In this document: positions 16,281 through 25,058 of the stretch, one piece after another
Numbering within the stretch: the stretch's first letter is position 1
Layout: the number at the start of each line of letters is the position of its first letter
Origin: CBDCPI01 sp965220245
Lineage (GTDB): Bacteria > Chloroflexota > Dehalococcoidia > Lucifugimonadales > UBA3495
DNA length: 64,000 nt
Direction of reading: 5' to 3'
Assembly (NCBI GenBank): GCA_965220245.1
Contig: CBDCPI010000007.1
Span: 1 to 64,000, forward strand
Notes under the pieces: model-generated
Database searches by the model: none
What the model was told of the DNA's origin: nothing
What the model saw: the letters and a program-made list of their open reading frames with translations, nothing else
Position numbers and translations under genes: made by a program

Positions 16281-16492
16281 TGATGAGGCGGGCGGTAATA
16301 TTGGCAATCTCTTTGTACCAAAGCACCGTCTCACCATATCTGCCATCGACCTGCCGGTACTCTCCCACGTGTTCCCACTACTCTCAAGAGGCAATTGAGC
16401 GCTACGGTGTTTTCAAAGGCTCGTGGTTAGGGTTGAAGCGTTTGGGCCGCTGCCGCCCCCTGGGTGGTGTGGGGTACGACCCGGTCCCTTGA
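16280..16492 (+). CDS. yidD: Membrane protein insertion efficiency factor YidD
   Basis: 70 residues. The family motif of conserved cysteines and aromatic residues is clear: YQSTVSPYLPSTCRYSPTCS (about 13-32), then YGVFKGSWLGLKRLGRCRP and a terminal GYDPVP. It helps insert membrane proteins together with YidC. The ATG overlaps the rnpA stop (TAATG), implying coupled translation. A second ATG is three bases later and could be the true start. Confidence 0.92.
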   Translation: MMRRAVILAISLYQSTVSPYLPSTCRYSPTCSHYSQEAIERYGVFKGSWLGLKRLGRCRPLGGVGYDPVP

Positions 16493-16521
16493 ATCTATTG
16501 CAGTAATAATTCCTTTTTGTT

Positions 16522-17067
16522 TTGTTGAGATTTCCCATCCGCGCTCACCCGGTATCCGGCTCCCGCCAAGCGGGGGTCTGGAAGGGGTTAATAACCCGGA
16601 CAGTCAACCTTGGCATAATATTGCTGTTGTGTTTGACTGCCGCCGGGCTAATGACTGCTTGCACCGGCGGCAGCCTCCGGGGTTCGAGTTCCGGTTGGTC
16701 ACCGCCAGCAGCCATTCCGGTCCCCAAAGATACCGGCAACCGGCTAAACGAAGGCCAGCCCCTTGATCCTTTGGACAACGCCGTGTCCGTTACGAACTCG
16801 GCCGCGTTTGCCCAAGGCCAAATCCTCCAGATCGGCGACGAACAACTACACGTCACCGGTATTAGGGATGGGGAACTGATCGTAGAGCGGGGATACAATC
16901 GCACCGCGCCGCAACTCCACGCCGACGAATCGCCCATATATAGTGTTGGCGAGGCCGCTGTGGTCTTCATCAGTTCCAAGCAAGGCGAAATCATTGCGCT
17001 TTATACCGAAGGCGCCAGAGACCCGGCGGTGTTGTGGTCCTTCTCCCAGATTGGTGAAGAAGAGTGA
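16522..17067 (+). CDS. Predicted lipoprotein, unknown function
   Basis: About 181 residues if read from the TTG at 16522, though no good ribosome binding site is seen and the start could be later. A hydrophobic segment (LGIILLLCLTAAGLMTAC) ends in a lipobox, so the mature protein begins at that Cys and is exposed outside. The mature part is mostly beta, with AFAQGQILQIGDEQLHVTG and VERGYNRTAP resembling the small beta domains found in phage-tail or surface proteins. It ends SQIGEEE with a TGA that overlaps the first GTG of a repeat ladder leading to the next lipoprotein gene. Confidence 0.6.
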   Translation: MLRFPIRAHPVSGSRQAGVWKGLITRTVNLGIILLLCLTAAGLMTACTGGSLRGSSSGWSPPAAIPVPKDTGNRLNEGQPLDPLDNAVSVTNSAAFAQGQILQIGDEQLHVTGIRDGELIVERGYNRTAPQLHADESPIYSVGEAAVVFISSKQGEIIALYTEGARDPAVLWSFSQIGEEE

Positions 17068-17153
17068 CGCCTTGGATTGGTGAAGAAGAGTGACGCCTTG
17101 GATTGGTGAAGAAGAGTGACGCCTTGGATTGGTGAAGAAGAGTGACGCCGTGG
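17050..17153 (+). repeat. Four tandem 26-bp repeats forming a GTGA stop/start ladder
   Basis: Copies begin at 17050, 17076, 17102 and 17128, and differ only at the last (CCGTGG for CCTTGG). Each contains GAAGAAGAGTGA. The GTG of one copy opens a nine-codon ORF (VTPWIGEEE) whose TGA overlaps the GTG of the next: 17064-17093, 17090-17119 and 17116-17145. The fourth GTG (17142) starts the PQQ-propeller lipoprotein. The upstream lipoprotein ends with the same IGEEE at the first copy. Confidence 0.9.
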
Positions 17154-18215
17154 AAAGGAAAGGCGACCGTCTTTGCTGGATTGGTGGCGGCCGTTCTAGT
17201 CCTAGCATTTGCCGCATGTAACACGGAAACGGAACCCAAGGGGGCCTTCGACCAGCCGGCCTTTGGTAGAGGGCTTGTCTACGTCAGCGGAGTAGATGGC
17301 CGCTTGTATGCCTTGGACCAAGACTTCCAAGGTCCTCCCCCAGAGGGTCAAAGCACCAGCGGTCTAGCGGACCGGAGTTGGAGCGAGGTAGTCGGCGACC
17401 AACGGAATCCGAAACCCTTGATCGCCGGTCCGGCCTTGGTCGATGATCCCGAACTTCCTATGGTTTTGGCGGCATCGGAAGACGGCAATCTTTATGCCTA
17501 TGATGCTCTGACCGGCGGGGACCCGCTATGGGTTTTCCCCACCGAAGACAAAATTTGGTCTACACCGGTGGTCAAAGACGGGATCGCCTACTTCGGCTCT
17601 CACGATGAAAGCGTCTATGCGGTAAACGTGGTGGATGGCACCGAAAAGTGGCGCTTTCCTACGAGAGGAGCGGTAGCCGGAAGACCGTTGATATTTCGGG
17701 ACCTGATAGTTGCGGGTTCCTTTGACAAGAAGCTCTATGGAATCGACGCTCAAGCCGGGACCATGCGTTGGGAGCTGGAAGGGAAGAATTGGTTTTGGGC
17801 GGGACCGGTCGCCAACGAAAATACTATTTTTGCTCCCAACATGGACGGGACCATCTTCGCTGTTGATTTTAACGGGACGACGGTCTGGAGTTGTGATTTG
17901 GGTTCCGCTATCGTGTCGAGACCGGCATTGATTGCCGGTGTTTTGGCGGTGGCGGCGAAAAACGGCAGGGAAATTGTGCTGTTGGACCCCAAGCCCAACC
18001 CCGATGGGTCTACCGGTTGCCCCATGGAGTTGGACCGGGACTATGTCAGCGATGATGAGATAAAAGCCCCTCTATTTGTCAACGGGAATTCGTTATACGT
18101 GGGTACCCAAGGGAGCACCGTGGTCCGCTTGGACTTGAGCCCCCGAAGCGACGGCCGTATAGGGGTGAAGAAGACTTGGTGCTTCGATACCAAAACGTCG
18201 AATACCTGCGAGTGA
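17142..18215 (+). CDS. PQQ-like beta-propeller lipoprotein
   Basis: 357 residues. A signal segment ends in the lipobox LAFAAC (Cys about residue 26). Repeats of the form GxVYvxgxDGxLYALD, GNLYAYDALTGG, YFGSHDESVYAVNVVDGTEKW and KLYGIDAQAGTMRWE are the blades of a pyrrolo-quinoline-quinone-type eight-bladed propeller as in BamB-like proteins; here it probably scaffolds protein contacts rather than binding PQQ. Its position directly before yidC suggests a role in the membrane-protein insertion or assembly pathway. Translation start is the last of four repeated GTG codons, coupled to the upstream gene. Confidence 0.8.
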   Translation: MTPWKGKATVFAGLVAAVLVLAFAACNTETEPKGAFDQPAFGRGLVYVSGVDGRLYALDQDFQGPPPEGQSTSGLADRSWSEVVGDQRNPKPLIAGPALVDDPELPMVLAASEDGNLYAYDALTGGDPLWVFPTEDKIWSTPVVKDGIAYFGSHDESVYAVNVVDGTEKWRFPTRGAVAGRPLIFRDLIVAGSFDKKLYGIDAQAGTMRWELEGKNWFWAGPVANENTIFAPNMDGTIFAVDFNGTTVWSCDLGSAIVSRPALIAGVLAVAAKNGREIVLLDPKPNPDGSTGCPMELDRDYVSDDEIKAPLFVNGNSLYVGTQGSTVVRLDLSPRSDGRIGVKKTWCFDTKTSNTCE

Positions 18216-18247
18216 TCCAAAGGCCGGGGCGGTAAAGGTAGGGCTCA

Positions 18248-19165
18248 TTGGAAGCCATTGATTTCCTCTGGACCGAATTCATAATTCGGCCGATGCTCAA
18301 CATCTTGATGGTGTTGTACGTCATCAGCTTTAGCCAGATGGGCGTTGCCATCATCCTCTTCACGCTGCTGGTGCGGCTGGTGACCCTCCCCCTCACGGTG
18401 CGGCAGGTCAAGCAGATGCGGGCCATGAGTTCCATGCAGCCGCGTCTCCGGGAGATCCAACAGCGTTACGCCCGGGACCGGCAGCGCATTTCCCGAGAGA
18501 CCATGCAGGCTTACCGGGAGGCGGGGGTTAGCCCCATTGGCTGCTTGGGTCCCTTGATCATCCAGATGCCCATCCTGTTGGGGCTCTTCCGGGTGCTGGT
18601 GCAAACCCTGTTTAGCAAGCCCGACGATTTGGTGGGCCTTTCGGAGAAGTTTTACTCTTGGATCCCGTTTTTCCCGATCTATGAAGCGGCCCCTCTGGAC
18701 GCTACCTTCTTGGGGATGGACCTGGCCGAGGGTCCTGGTAACCTGCTGTTCATCCCGGTCTTGGTGTTCGTAACTACCTGGGTACAACAGAAGATGACCA
18801 TGGTCCCGGCTACCGACGCCAGACAGCAGGGCAACCAGACCATGATGCTCTGGATGATGCCACTGCTAATAGCCGTGTTCTCCTTAAGCTTCCCGACCGG
18901 GTTGTCTTTGTATTGGATCATCTCAAACATTGTGGGAGTGGGTATTCAATACTTTATTACTGGGTGGCAACCTTTATTCCCGTTGTTCCCCAAAGCGGCG
19001 CCGGCCGCTGAGCCACCTCAACCACAACGTGAAGACCCTCCCGAGGAGGTTGTTGACCATGGAAGCACGCGTCATGAGCGGCAGAACCGTAGAAGAAGCA
19101 ATCGAGTTGGCGCTGAAAGAACTCGACGCCGACCGCGACGAGGCCGAGGTCGAAGTACTAAGTAG
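18248..19165 (+). CDS. yidC: Membrane protein insertase YidC/Oxa1
   Basis: 305 residues, TTG start after AAAGGTAGGG. It has the short Gram-positive/Chloroflexi form without the large periplasmic domain. The Oxa1 core is visible: LFTLLVRLVTLPLTVRQVKQ with the cytoplasmic hairpin QPRLREIQQRYARDRQRI, then GCLGPLIIQMPILLGLFRVL and later helices FIPVLVFVTTWVQQKM and FPTGLSLYWIISNIVG. The C-terminus is very basic (RRRSNR...RRRPRRGRGRSTK), as in ribosome-binding tails, and is encoded inside the start of jag. Overlap with jag is 107 bases in a different frame. Confidence 0.92.
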   Translation: MEAIDFLWTEFIIRPMLNILMVLYVISFSQMGVAIILFTLLVRLVTLPLTVRQVKQMRAMSSMQPRLREIQQRYARDRQRISRETMQAYREAGVSPIGCLGPLIIQMPILLGLFRVLVQTLFSKPDDLVGLSEKFYSWIPFFPIYEAAPLDATFLGMDLAEGPGNLLFIPVLVFVTTWVQQKMTMVPATDARQQGNQTMMLWMMPLLIAVFSLSFPTGLSLYWIISNIVGVGIQYFITGWQPLFPLFPKAAPAAEPPQPQREDPPEEVVDHGSTRHERQNRRRSNRVGAERTRRRPRRGRGRSTK

Positions 19166-19700
19166 AGGAAAGTCCGGGTTCTTGGGCATCGGCGCCGAGC
19201 TGGCCCGGGTAAGAGTAACCAAGATTCCCCAAGGAGGTAACGCCGCCGCCTTGGCTACCGAAGCCCTAAGCCGGATTCTACAAGCGGCGGGTGTTAACGT
19301 TAACCGAACGCTGAGAGCAGCCAATGATCCCGAAACGGGCGGCCCCATCATCGACCTGAGTGGAGAAGACTCCGGGCTGCTGATTGGGCGGCGCGGCCAA
19401 ACCCTCCAGTCCTTGCAGTTCTTGGTAAATCTCATCGTGCGAAAGCAATTCGGCGAAGATGTCCGGGTGGTCCTAGACGTTGAGCGCTACCGGGAGCGAA
19501 GGGAGACGTCCCTGAGAGACATGGCAACCAAAGTTGCCAGCAGGGTGGTGCAAACTAACCGCAGCATTACCCTGGAACCAATGTCCCCGGCAGACCGCCG
19601 CATCGTCCACACTACGTTGTCGGACCATCCGGGCGTGACCACCGAGAGCATGGGCGTGGGCGATAACCGGAAAGTCACCATCATGCCAAAGCGGAACTAG
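19059..19700 (+). CDS. jag: RNA-binding protein Jag/KhpB
   Basis: 213 residues. The ATG at 19059 follows GAGGAGG. Domains in order: Jag_N (about 1-50, with GRTVEEAIELALKEL and KSGFLGIG), a KH domain with the motif GRRGQTLQSLQFLVN (about 110), and an R3H domain (SPADRRIVHTTLSDHPGV, about 180). It binds RNA and affects cell wall or division in related bacteria. It is the last gene of the rpmH-yidC cluster. Its start codon lies inside yidC. Confidence 0.9.
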   Translation: MEARVMSGRTVEEAIELALKELDADRDEAEVEVLSRGKSGFLGIGAELARVRVTKIPQGGNAAALATEALSRILQAAGVNVNRTLRAANDPETGGPIIDLSGEDSGLLIGRRGQTLQSLQFLVNLIVRKQFGEDVRVVLDVERYRERRETSLRDMATKVASRVVQTNRSITLEPMSPADRRIVHTTLSDHPGVTTESMGVGDNRKVTIMPKRN

Positions 19701-19752
19701 TGGGCCGGCCCAGCCCAGCTTTAAGAGTCCTGGTTAAGCAAGGAGTTATGAT

Positions 19753-19781
19753 TTGACCTCAAGTCATAAGGTCAATAGAAT
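19753..19781 (+). promoter_or_regulatory. purF promoter with overlapping inverted repeat
   Basis: TTGACC (19753-19758), a 17-base spacer and TAGAAT (19776-19781). TTGACCT (19753-19759) and AGGTCAA (19769-19775) form an inverted repeat spanning the -35 box and spacer, a place for a purine repressor-type operator. The -10 box ends four bases before the GTG at 19785, so the message would begin at or near GTG 19788. Confidence 0.6.
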
Positions 19782-19784
19782 AAA

Positions 19785-21266
19785 GTGGTGAACAGTTGGA
19801 CGGACTCTCACGAGCTCCGACTTCCTTTCGACCACCCCAATGAGGAATGTGGTGTTGTTGGGGTGTATATGCCGGAAGGGCAAGCCAGCAGGCTGACGTT
19901 CTTTGGCCTGTTCGCCCTACAGCACCGGGGTCAAGAAAGCGCCGGTATCGCCGCCGCTAACGGCGATGACCTGAACCTCCACCACGACATGGGTCTGGTT
20001 ACCCAGATCTTTCGCGAACCCGATTTCTATCCCCTCTCCGGCGAGTTAGCCATCGGTCACACCCGCTACTCCACCACGGGCAGCAGCCAGCTATGCAACG
20101 CTCAACCGCTGTTGGTCCAAGGACACCACGGCAACTTGGCTCTGGCCAACAACGGCAACATCATCAACTCCCCCTCGCTCAAGGCGCAGCTCCAAGAGTC
20201 CTGGGACTGTAGCTTTACCTCTACGACCGACTCGGAAGTCTTCGCCTATTTGCTGGCCAACGCTCCCGGGGCGACCTGGGAGGAGCGCATCTTTCACTGC
20301 ATGAGGCAGTTGGAGGGCGCATTCTCCATGGTCGCTCTAACTAAAGACACTATGATGGCGGCCCGTGATCCGATGGGGTTTCGCCCGTTGTGCTTGGGCC
20401 GACTGAACGACGGCTGGGTTGTTGCTTCCGAGTCCTGTGCGTTGGACCACTTGGGCGCCGACTATGTCCGGGAGCTGGAGCCGGGAGAAGCTCTGGTGAT
20501 CGATGACCAGGGAATCCGCTCGTCGATTTGGAGTGGCCGACAAGGGCGCCGGGCGCTTTGTGTCTTCGAGCTCATCTACTTCGCCCGTCCCGATAGCCTA
20601 ATCGACAACACCTTGGTGCACTCGGTGAGGCAGGACCTAGGGGCCCAACTAGCCCGGGAGCATCCCGTTGATGCCGACATGGTTATCGGCATCCCCGACT
20701 CTTCAACGGCAGCCGCCGTTGGTTACGCTCGGGAGTCGGGCATACCCTACAGCGAAGGACTGATCAAGAACCGTTATGTGGGCCGGACCTTCATTGAGCC
20801 GGAACAACGGATGCGAGACCTAGGAGTCCGGCAGAAATTTAATCCCCTTGCGGATGTTATCAAAGGGCAGCGGTTGGTGGTGGTGGACGATAGTATCGTT
20901 CGTGGTACCACCACCCCCCACGTGGTTGGTCTGCTGCGCAAGGCCGGAGCCAAGGAAGTCCACATGCGGGTGTGCGCTCCCCCCATTAAGTACCCGTGCT
21001 ATATGGGCGTCGATATGGCTTCCCAGAGAGAGTTGATCGCGGCCAACCAGACTGTGGAGGAAATCCGGGAGATTATCGGAGCTAACTCCCTGGGCTACTT
21101 GAGCGTTGAGGGCCTAATGAAAGTTGCGGGCGGCCCCGGCGGCGCCTCCCTGAACTCGTCAAAAGGGAAAGGGTTCTGCGACGCTTGCTTTACCGGCAAT
21201 TATCCGATACCGGTCCAGCTTGAGCTTAACAAACTGGTGTTGGAGGACCGGGGATTGTTGATTTAA
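19785..21266 (+). CDS. purF: Amidophosphoribosyltransferase
   Basis: First step of purine synthesis: PRPP plus glutamine to phosphoribosylamine. 493 residues. The Ntn nucleophile Cys follows a short propeptide (HPNEECGVVGVY, about residue 22). The PRPP motif is RLVVVDDSIVRGTTT. The four cysteines expected of the Bacillus-type [4Fe-4S] enzyme are present: ALCVFELIYFARPDS, ...KYPCYMGVD, and FCDACF near the end. GTG start without a ribosome binding site; a promoter ends directly before it, so translation may be leaderless. First of purF-purM-purH. Confidence 0.95.
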   Translation: MVNSWTDSHELRLPFDHPNEECGVVGVYMPEGQASRLTFFGLFALQHRGQESAGIAAANGDDLNLHHDMGLVTQIFREPDFYPLSGELAIGHTRYSTTGSSQLCNAQPLLVQGHHGNLALANNGNIINSPSLKAQLQESWDCSFTSTTDSEVFAYLLANAPGATWEERIFHCMRQLEGAFSMVALTKDTMMAARDPMGFRPLCLGRLNDGWVVASESCALDHLGADYVRELEPGEALVIDDQGIRSSIWSGRQGRRALCVFELIYFARPDSLIDNTLVHSVRQDLGAQLAREHPVDADMVIGIPDSSTAAAVGYARESGIPYSEGLIKNRYVGRTFIEPEQRMRDLGVRQKFNPLADVIKGQRLVVVDDSIVRGTTTPHVVGLLRKAGAKEVHMRVCAPPIKYPCYMGVDMASQRELIAANQTVEEIREIIGANSLGYLSVEGLMKVAGGPGGASLNSSKGKGFCDACFTGNYPIPVQLELNKLVLEDRGLLI

Positions 21267-21329
21267 TCTCCTAATTGAGGCAACGTCCTGGGGCCTGTAG
21301 AGGGGAGTGGCGCGGGAGGACAGATTCAA

Positions 21330-22361
21330 TTGACCAGTGATGCCTACCGGAATTCCGGTGTAGATTTGGACCTCATGGGCAGTCTAAAGGCGCAGATCAA
21401 AGCCTACGCCGCCATGACCCACGGCCCTGAGGTACTAAACCCCGGGAGTGGCTTCGCCGGCCTCTATCAGCTAAGCGATTACACTCACCCGGTCTTGGTG
21501 GCCAGCACCGACGGCGTGGGCACCAAATTGAAGATCGCCGCCTACTTGGACCACCTTGAGTCGGTGGGCCAAGACTTGGTAACGCTGAACGTTAACGACA
21601 TCCTTACCCAAGGCGCCAAGCCGCTATTCTTTTTGGACTACGTTGCTTTTAGCGACCTTGATTTCCAGCAAATGAATAACTTGATGCGGGGTATAGTTTG
21701 GGGCTGCCGGGAGGTGGGCTGCGCCCTCATTGGCGGTGAGACCGCGCAGATGCCGGGCGCCTACCCCGCCGGAGGCTTGGACTTGGCCGGATTCGTGGTA
21801 GGCGCCGTGGAGCGCGACCGGTTAATCGACGGTAAAAGCATTGCCGTTGGCGACTCGCTGATCGGTATCCCCTCCAGCGGGGTGCACACCAACGGATATT
21901 CTCTGGTGCGCCGGGTCTTCAATATTGATGACAATCCTTCGGTGTTGTTCCAGCGTTACGACGATTTGGGGCATCAGTTGGGCGAGGAGTTGCTGGTCCG
22001 CCATCGTTGCTACTATCCAATGCTCCAGCCGGCCCTGCCGCTAATTAAGGGACTGGCCCACATTACCGGCGGCGGTTTACCCGGCAAGCTACCCGCCATC
22101 CTCCCGAATAACGTTGCCGCGTCGATTCAGCTTGGGTCATGGCCCCAGTTGCCGGTGTTCAACGTGATCCAAAGGGAAGGCGGTATCACTGACCAAGAGA
22201 TGTACACAGTGTTTAACATGGGCCTTGGTATGGTCGCGGTCTGCGCCGAAGAGAATACTCTTGAGCTACAACAACTGGCTCCCGGCAGTGTGGTAGTGGG
22301 CCGGGTCATTGCGAGGGAGACAGAGGAGCAGGTTGTCTATGACGGCAAGAGATGTACATAG
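21330..22361 (+). CDS. purM: Phosphoribosylformylglycinamidine cyclo-ligase (AIR synthetase)
   Basis: 343 residues, TTG start. It closes the imidazole ring of aminoimidazole ribotide with ATP. Family motifs: VASTDGVGTKLKIA (about 58), DILTQGAKPLFFLDY (about 90), GCALIGGETAQMPG (about 131) and HITGGGLPGKLP (about 246). It follows purF by 63 bases and overlaps purH by 23 bases, so the two are translationally linked. Confidence 0.95.
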   Translation: MTSDAYRNSGVDLDLMGSLKAQIKAYAAMTHGPEVLNPGSGFAGLYQLSDYTHPVLVASTDGVGTKLKIAAYLDHLESVGQDLVTLNVNDILTQGAKPLFFLDYVAFSDLDFQQMNNLMRGIVWGCREVGCALIGGETAQMPGAYPAGGLDLAGFVVGAVERDRLIDGKSIAVGDSLIGIPSSGVHTNGYSLVRRVFNIDDNPSVLFQRYDDLGHQLGEELLVRHRCYYPMLQPALPLIKGLAHITGGGLPGKLPAILPNNVAASIQLGSWPQLPVFNVIQREGGITDQEMYTVFNMGLGMVAVCAEENTLELQQLAPGSVVVGRVIARETEEQVVYDGKRCT

Positions 22362-23913
22362 AAGCTTGAAAGCACTAATAAGCGTCTACGACAAGACCGG
22401 CGTGGTGGAGTTTTCCCAACGGCTGGCCCAGTCTGGGTACGAGTTGGTCAGCACCGGCGGCACCCACCGCACCCTCACCGAAGAAGGAAATCTTTCGGTG
22501 CGGCAAGTATCGGAAGTTACCGGCTCTCCGGAAATCCTCGAGGGCCGGGTAAAGACCTTGCATCCGGTGATACACGCGGGGCTCCTGGCCCGCCGGGACT
22601 CCGCGGAGCATCTGGCCGAGCTGGCCCAACATGGCATTGACCCCATCGATTTGGTCGTGGTCAACCTCTATCCTTTCGTAGAAACTGTCAGCAAGGCCGG
22701 AGTTACTCTTGGCGAGGCCCTGGAAAACATCGACATCGGCGGTCCTGCCATGTTGCGGGCGGCGGCCAAAAATTTTCCGTCGGTCGCAGTGGTGGTGGAC
22801 CCGGCCGATTACCCTTGGCTGGCCGACAAGCTCTCCAGCGGCGGACTTAGCTTGGAAGAGAGACGAGATTTGGCGGCCAAGGCGTTTCGTCATGTCTCGG
22901 TCTACGATACCGTCGTGGCTAACTACTTGACTGAGGCATCTGCCAGCGAAGAGGCTCTGCCAGACGCTTTGACCCTGTCGTTGACCAAGACCGCCACCCT
23001 GCGTTACGGAGAGAACCCGCACCAGCAGGGCGGGTTGTATGTAACGCCCGGAGCTGCCAGTGGTGGCATAGCCGGAGCCAAGCAGTTACACGGCCGGGAG
23101 CTATCTTATAACAACTTGATGGACGCCGATGCGGCCTGGCGGACGGTTGCCGACTTTGACCAGCAGACCGTGGCGGTGGTGAAGCACGGCAATCCCTGTG
23201 GCTTGGCTTGCCACGCCGACCAAGTCGAGGCGTACCGGCGGGCCTACGAAGGAGACTCGGTGTCGGCGTTCGGTGGAATCGTCGGGTTTAACCACACGGT
23301 AACCGCGGCTGCCGCCGAAGCCATGGAACCGGTCTTTTACGAAGTGGTGGTGGCCCCTGGTTACGAGCCGGAAGCGATGGAAATCTTTCAGAAGAAACGA
23401 AACCTGCGTGTCTTGGCCGTGGAGCCGGTAACTCTTGGGAAAAAAGGCGGAGGTCAAGCCTACGATCTAAGGCCTATCAGCGGCGGCCTGCTGGTCCAAG
23501 GTCCTGATGTCATCGTTGAAGACCCGGCAACATGGCAGACAGTAACCAACCGGGCGCCCACTGAAAGCGAGCTAATTGACTTGGCCTTTGCTTGGAAGGC
23601 GGCTAAACACATCAAGTCTAACGCCATCGTATTCGCTAAAGACCGGACCCTGGTTGGTATGGGGGCCGGCCAACCCAACCGCGTAGTCAGCGTCCACCTT
23701 TCCCAACGCACCGCCGGGGACAAAGCTCACGGCAGTGTGCTCGCCTCCGACGCTTTCTTCCCATTCCCTGACAATATCGAGTTGGCGGCGGAAGCGGGCG
23801 TCACCGCCGTGGTGCAGCCCGGCGGCTCCATTCGGGACGATAAGGTGGTGGCCGAGGCCGACAAACAGGGCTTGGCGATGGTGTTCACCGGCGTGCGCCA
23901 CTTCAGGCATTGA
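22339..23913 (+). CDS. purH: Bifunctional AICAR transformylase / IMP cyclohydrolase
   Basis: Last two steps of IMP synthesis. 524 residues from the ATG at 22339, which has GAGGAGCAGG upstream; a longer frame exists but is not needed. The N-terminal MGS-type cyclohydrolase domain begins KALISVYDKTGVVEF and has STGGTHRTL and GRVKTLHP. The transformylase domain shows the catalytic KHGNPCG (about 281) and later KSNAIVFAKD and GAGQPNRV. Start lies within purM. Confidence 0.95.
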   Translation: MTARDVHRSLKALISVYDKTGVVEFSQRLAQSGYELVSTGGTHRTLTEEGNLSVRQVSEVTGSPEILEGRVKTLHPVIHAGLLARRDSAEHLAELAQHGIDPIDLVVVNLYPFVETVSKAGVTLGEALENIDIGGPAMLRAAAKNFPSVAVVVDPADYPWLADKLSSGGLSLEERRDLAAKAFRHVSVYDTVVANYLTEASASEEALPDALTLSLTKTATLRYGENPHQQGGLYVTPGAASGGIAGAKQLHGRELSYNNLMDADAAWRTVADFDQQTVAVVKHGNPCGLACHADQVEAYRRAYEGDSVSAFGGIVGFNHTVTAAAAEAMEPVFYEVVVAPGYEPEAMEIFQKKRNLRVLAVEPVTLGKKGGGQAYDLRPISGGLLVQGPDVIVEDPATWQTVTNRAPTESELIDLAFAWKAAKHIKSNAIVFAKDRTLVGMGAGQPNRVVSVHLSQRTAGDKAHGSVLASDAFFPFPDNIELAAEAGVTAVVQPGGSIRDDKVVAEADKQGLAMVFTGVRHFRH

Positions 23914-24047
23914 TTCCGGCAGGCGGTTGACGCCTGCTGTTGACGTATACTGGGGGACGCCTATAGCGGCGTTGCCCTTACGCCATTGAAATTACCTAGA
24001 GACGGGGCTGAGACGATAGAATTGAAGGGTTGGGACTGGAGGTAGGG

Positions 24048-24788
24048 ATGAAACGCAAAGCCACCGTCGACGTTGTGGTCCCGGTATTCAACGAGGAGCA
24101 GGCGCTGCCCCGCAGCGTCGTTATCCTTGCCGACTTCCTGAAGGCCAATCTGAGCAATCCTTGGCAGATCATCATCGCCGACAACGCTTCCACTGACGGT
24201 ACGAAGTCGGTCTCGGAAATGCTTTGCGAGCGGTACTCGGGAGTCAATTACTTGTACATACCCCAAAAGGGGCGGGGGCTCGCCTTGAGGTCCGCCTGGC
24301 TCGATAGCACCGCCGACATCGTTAGCTACATGGACGTGGACCTTTCAACCGACTTAGCCCATTTTCCGCAGCTAGTGAATTCCCTAGAGGAAGGCTATCA
24401 CGTAGCCATCGGCAGCCGGCTCAGCAAGGGCTCGCGGGTGACCCGAGGTTTGAAGCGGGAGGTAGTGTCCCGCAGCTACAATTTACTGATCAAGTCTCTG
24501 TTCTTTACACCGTTTCGAGATGCTCAGTGCGGGTTCAAAGCACTGACTCGGACGACGGCGCGAGCGATTGTGCCCCATATCAAGAATAACAACTGGTTCT
24601 TTGATACCGAGCTGCTGATCATCGCCGCAAAAAGAGGCTACCGGATTAACCAGGTCCCCGTGAAGTGGGACGACGATCCCGGCACCACCGTCAACATTGC
24701 CCGCACCGCCAGAGAGGACTTGAAAGGGCTGCTCCGGCTGAGGTTCGGCGGCATCCCCGCGGTGACCCCCCCGCCCAGGACCGAATAG
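24048..24788 (+). CDS. Family 2 glycosyltransferase, dolichol-phosphate-mannose-synthase-like
   Basis: 246 residues from the ATG at 24048, chosen for GGAGG six bases upstream. GT-A fold motifs: VVVPVFNEEQALPRS at the start, ADNASTDGTKS, then the metal-binding YMDVDLSTDL and GSRLSKGS, and late FRDAQCGFKALTR and NNNWFFDTELL. That pattern fits DPM1-type enzymes that move a sugar onto a polyprenyl phosphate. There is no membrane segment, so it would act at the membrane surface with a lipid acceptor. It follows purH by 134 bases without obvious functional link. Confidence 0.85.
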   Translation: MKRKATVDVVVPVFNEEQALPRSVVILADFLKANLSNPWQIIIADNASTDGTKSVSEMLCERYSGVNYLYIPQKGRGLALRSAWLDSTADIVSYMDVDLSTDLAHFPQLVNSLEEGYHVAIGSRLSKGSRVTRGLKREVVSRSYNLLIKSLFFTPFRDAQCGFKALTRTTARAIVPHIKNNNWFFDTELLIIAAKRGYRINQVPVKWDDDPGTTVNIARTAREDLKGLLRLRFGGIPAVTPPPRTE

Positions 24789-24860
24789 CCACATCCTGGG
24801 CCAATGTCTTCCGCTGCGCCGCCTCCTCCGTTTAGTTTAGTCCCCGACCGTCAGATTTTA

Positions 24861-25026
24861 CTGATGCGTGAACGATTACCTAAACCAGCCTTCGTCATTC
24901 CGGCCTTGAGCCGGAATCCAGAAATTCTGAGGATAAATAACGTAGCTGGTGGAGAACGGTCCTGGATTCCGGCCTTCGCCGGAATGACGGGGGATGGGAC
25001 AGTTTAGAAACTTATTCACGTATCAG
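24861..25026. mobile_element. MITE, family B copy 1 (TA target)
   Basis: Ends CTGATGCGTGAA (24861-24872) and, inverted, TTCACGTATCAG (25015-25026), flanked by TA on both sides as in Tc1/IS630-type insertion. The interior carries a near-palindrome (GTCATTCCGGCCTTGAGCCGGAATCC / GGATTCCGGC...CCGGAATGAC). It is 166 bp long and lies between the glycosyltransferase and an SDR gene, ending 32 bases before the SDR start. A close copy is at 30,404. Confidence 0.75.
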
Positions 25027-25058
25027 TAGACACCGAGATTCCGGGAGGATAACCATTC

